The translations under genes and the position numbers were made by a program. DNA of 34,977 bases from positions 1 to 34,977 of the forward strand of contig CABUKU010000032.1 in the NCBI GenBank assembly GCA_902492205.1, written 5' to 3'. The notes below the pieces were generated by a model, which did not search any database, had not been told where the DNA came from, and saw only the letters and a list, made by a program, of their open reading frames with translations. The DNA comes from an uncultured Bacteroides sp. (GTDB lineage: Bacteria; Bacteroidota; Bacteroidia; Bacteroidales; Bacteroidaceae). Below, one piece after another: positions 33,022 to 34,977 of this stretch (position 1 is the first letter of the stretch; each line of letters opens with the position of its first letter).

Positions 33022-33475
33022 TCTGCTTTCAGTGCTTTCTGGAACTCTGAAACTGCCTACCATAAGGAATATCAGATGAAAGCACAAGGTGTTTTTCGCT
33101 TTCAGTGCTTTCATAAAAAACAGTATTTCAATTTAATTTATCCCTTGGGAAGTTTATCAACTACCCAAGGGAGATTGAACAACTTCCCTAAGGTAATTGA
33201 GTAATTACCTTAGGGATAATTTTAAAACAACAAGCTGTTTTTTTCAATCAACCTGTTGTTTGTCTACAAACAACAGGTTGATTATTTCAAATGACCTGTA
33301 CTTTGAAAACAAAGCAGCCGTGCTTTGCACTTAAAGCACATGAGCTTTTTCCAATTGTACCGGGAAACATTTATGAAAGCACTGAAAGCAAATGAAAGCG
33401 AAAAACACCTTGTGCTTTCATCTGATATTCCTTATGGCAGGCAGTTTCAGAGTTCCAGAAAGCACTGAAAGCAGA
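33022..33475. repeat. Large nested inverted-repeat element (arms of about 96 and 106 bp)
   Basis: The left arm (33022-33117) and right arm (33370-33475) are reverse complements over their whole length, apart from one substitution and a 10-base insertion in the right arm that lengthens its CTTTC-type run. The 15-base word GCTTTCAGTGCTTTC occurs at both ends of the left arm (33025, 33098) and, inverted, at both ends of the right arm (33375, 33458). Inside the loop (33118-33369) lie three further hairpins and the 22 bp-periodic array. No transposase, terminal duplication of the target, or reading frame is visible. The function is unknown; it resembles a miniature mobile element or a structured RNA/cruciform locus. 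Confidence 0.9.
33119..33359. repeat. 22 bp-periodic core array with paired hairpins
   Basis: Eleven units of 22 bases (one of 21) begin at 33119, 33141, 33163, 33185, 33207, 33229, 33251, 33273, 33294, 33316 and 33338. Each starts with a core of about 9-11 bases, often GC-richer (CCCTTGGGA, CCCAAGGGA, CCCTAAGGT, CCTTAGGG, ACCTGTTGTT, ACAGGTTG, GCCGTGCTT and similar), then a mostly AT-rich linker. Neighbouring cores pair: 33141-33154 with 33159-33172 (one mismatch), 33185-33198 with 33203-33216 (perfect), and 33246-33263 with 33266-33283 (perfect, 18 bp). The cores differ, so it is the spacing and pairing that are conserved, not the bases. Confidence 0.75.
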
Positions 33476-33499
33476 AAAACAACAGTTTGCGGAAAGGAT

Positions 33500-33540
33500 A
33501 AAAAAAGGCTGTCCGGCAAGCAAAAGTCAGACAGCATTTT
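33500..33540 (-). terminator. Rho-independent terminator of the regulator gene
   Basis: On the minus strand the stem GCTGTC (33530-33535) pairs with GACAGC (33508-33513), the loop contains ACTTTTGCTTGCC, and a run of seven T residues follows (33500-33506). It lies 10-50 bases after the stop of the hybrid regulator at 33550. Confidence 0.8.
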
Positions 33541-33549
33541 CTAAATATT

Positions 33550-34854
33550 TCAATTTAACGAGGTCGTAGAATCCTCCTGTTCTCCATCTGTTTCTTCCAT
33601 TCCGTCTGCTTGCTTTCCTTTCCGATAAGCCAATGGTACGATGTGATACTTATCCTTGAAGCATTTGCTGAAATATCTTGGTGAACTAAAGCCTAGACGG
33701 TCCGATATTTCGGAAATATTCAATTCAAGATTCTCTTTTAACATAATAGCAGCTTTTTTCAACCGGATGGTAAACACGAAATCGTTTGGAGTTTGCCCGG
33801 TAACAGCTTTCATTTTGACAAACAATTTAGTACGTGCAATTCCCATTTCACGTGCAAAAGTATCGGCTCCAAAATCTACATCATCCAAATGTGCTTCAAT
33901 GACAGCCATTGCCTTATCAACAAATTCTTTATCCAAAGCATTCGTTGCAAGCAACTGAGGAGTTAGTTTTGGTTGCTTACTAAACTTCTCCTGTAGGATG
34001 ATACGCCCATTTACCAAGTTATTACAACGTGAAAGAAGTATGTTTATATTAAAAGGCTTGGTGATATAGTCATCTGCTCCCATACGCAGCCCTTCCAGAT
34101 TATGCTCCACTGTTGTTCGCACCGTCAGAAGCACTACCGGAATATGACATGTTTCAATATCACTTTTCACTTTTTTGCATAATTCAGTTCCCGACATCTC
34201 AGGCATAACTACATCACTCAGAATAATGTCAGGAAGTTCTGATCGTACTTTTTCCATCCCTTCTTTACCATTGGCGGCAGTAACAACCGTATAAAAGGTT
34301 TCAAATATATGCACCAGCATATCCCGTAACGAAGAATTATCTTCCACTATCAGAATCTTGGAACCTTTAAAGTTTTCAATAGTTTCATCTGCCATAACTT
34401 CCTGCTTAAGCTCAAAATCCAATTCTCCTCTATCTTGTACCACAGAAATACCAATAGATTCTTCTGTATTTATCTGTTCTACATTAAAGTGTTCATTTCC
34501 AAGTTTTAGCCTTACGGTGAATGTCGTTCCCTCATCTAACTCACTATATACTTCTATTGTTCCATGATGTAACTCCACAATTCCCTTAGTTAACGAGAGT
34601 CCGATTCCTGTTCCCGACGCCAAAGATTCGGCACTGTCTGTTTGGTAAAACCGTTCAAATATCTTACCTATATCTTTCGGTGCTATACCTTTTCCATTAT
34701 CAGTAACATCAATAATAACTTCATGATTTCCTTTTCGAACCGAAAGAGATATTTCCCCACCTGATCCGGTATGCTTAAAAGCATTAGATAACAGGTTATT
34801 TAATACCTTCTGCATCTGTTTTACATCATACCACACATTAATAATATCATTCAT
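33550..34854 (-). pseudogene. 3' part of a hybrid two-component regulator (HATPase, receiver, AraC); upstream frame broken
   Basis: A 434-residue frame that begins inside a histidine kinase. It keeps the HATPase domain (N-box QKVLNNLLSNAFKHT, DNGKGI, GTGIGLSLTKGIVELH), a receiver domain (acidic pair Glu171-Asp172, phospho-acceptor Asp214, Thr244, Lys266), and a C-terminal AraC-type DNA-binding domain (about 310-420). The phospho-histidine H-box and the sensor domains usual in hybrid two-component proteins (often 1,300 residues) are missing. Homology continues upstream of the ATG (VYENYLLFQEYAINKHIKF, from about 34923), but consecutive in-frame stops TAA and TAG occur at 34939-34944. So the gene is frameshifted or truncated, or the cut lies beyond the window. 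The ATG at 34854 is not a convincing start. Confidence 0.75.
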
Positions 34855-34977
34855 CTTATTAAAGCGGAATTTGATATGTTTATTAATGGCATATTCCTGA
34901 AAAAGAAGATAGTTTTCATAAACCTTAATTCCGCAACACTATTATAAAATATTTTTTTTAAGTACCTGAGCAACAAA

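Noticed and set aside
33119..33359. CRISPR array
   Set aside because: The unit is 22 bp in total with changing cores and no constant repeat plus unique 30-base spacer, and no cas gene is nearby.
33022..33475. Insertion sequence with terminal inverted repeats
   Set aside because: There is no transposase frame inside and no flanking duplication that I can find. A non-autonomous element remains possible.

Overview
The window looks like chromosomal DNA of a Bacteroides species or close relative. The evidence is the fused LpxC-FabZ gene, a hybrid two-component regulator with an AraC output domain, a Ser-type sulfatase, DUF3256-like and DUF5106-like exported proteins, a SusC-plug-like motif, AT-rich spacers, and many start regions preceded by the Bacteroidetes -7 element TAnnTTTG. 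No tRNA, rRNA, CRISPR array, transposase, integrase or phage gene was seen. Most of the window is conserved housekeeping DNA.

Layout. 1-303: non-coding, with a 21-22 bp periodic array. 304-4285 (minus): DUF3256-like protein, TPR protein, then the unit M15-like lipoprotein / truA / DMT transporter. 4441-8913 (plus): phoH, purC, menG (ubiE), aroE and a membrane-anchored alpha/beta hydrolase. 8924-14432 (minus): sulfatase, thioredoxin-like lipoprotein, resB, ccsA and a tri-haem cytochrome c peroxidase, read in that order; this forms a cytochrome c assembly and use module. 14624-15250 (plus): small exported protein. 15251-15754: non-coding, with a strong 22 bp-periodic palindrome and the purM promoter. 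15755-20102 (plus): purM, prfA, pyrF and an HD-domain phosphohydrolase. 20246-24941 (plus): lpxD, lpxC-fabZ, lpxA, a pRiA4b ORF-3-like gene and miaA, a lipid A unit. 24943-27137 (minus): a BlaR1-like M56 sensor protease and its BlaI-like repressor, behind three matching operator dyads. 27544-32935 (plus): nitronate monooxygenase-like flavoprotein, PIF1/RecD-like helicase with a TPR tail, Sua5/YrdC protein, and an exported protein of unknown function. 32936-33549: non-coding, with a large nested inverted repeat. 33550 to the end (minus): the 3' part of a hybrid two-component regulator whose upstream frame is broken.

The most unusual signal is non-coding. Three separate intergenic regions (1-147, 15299-15392 and about 33119-33359) carry degenerate GC-richer cores spaced at 21-22 bp, joined by mostly AT-rich linkers, with neighbouring cores often complementary to each other. 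The third array sits inside a pair of about 100 bp inverted arms. I cannot tie this architecture to a named element. It could be a family of phased protein-binding sites or of structured RNA or cruciform elements.

Limits: family assignments are from reading the protein sequences, not from searches. Promoters are called by motif only.
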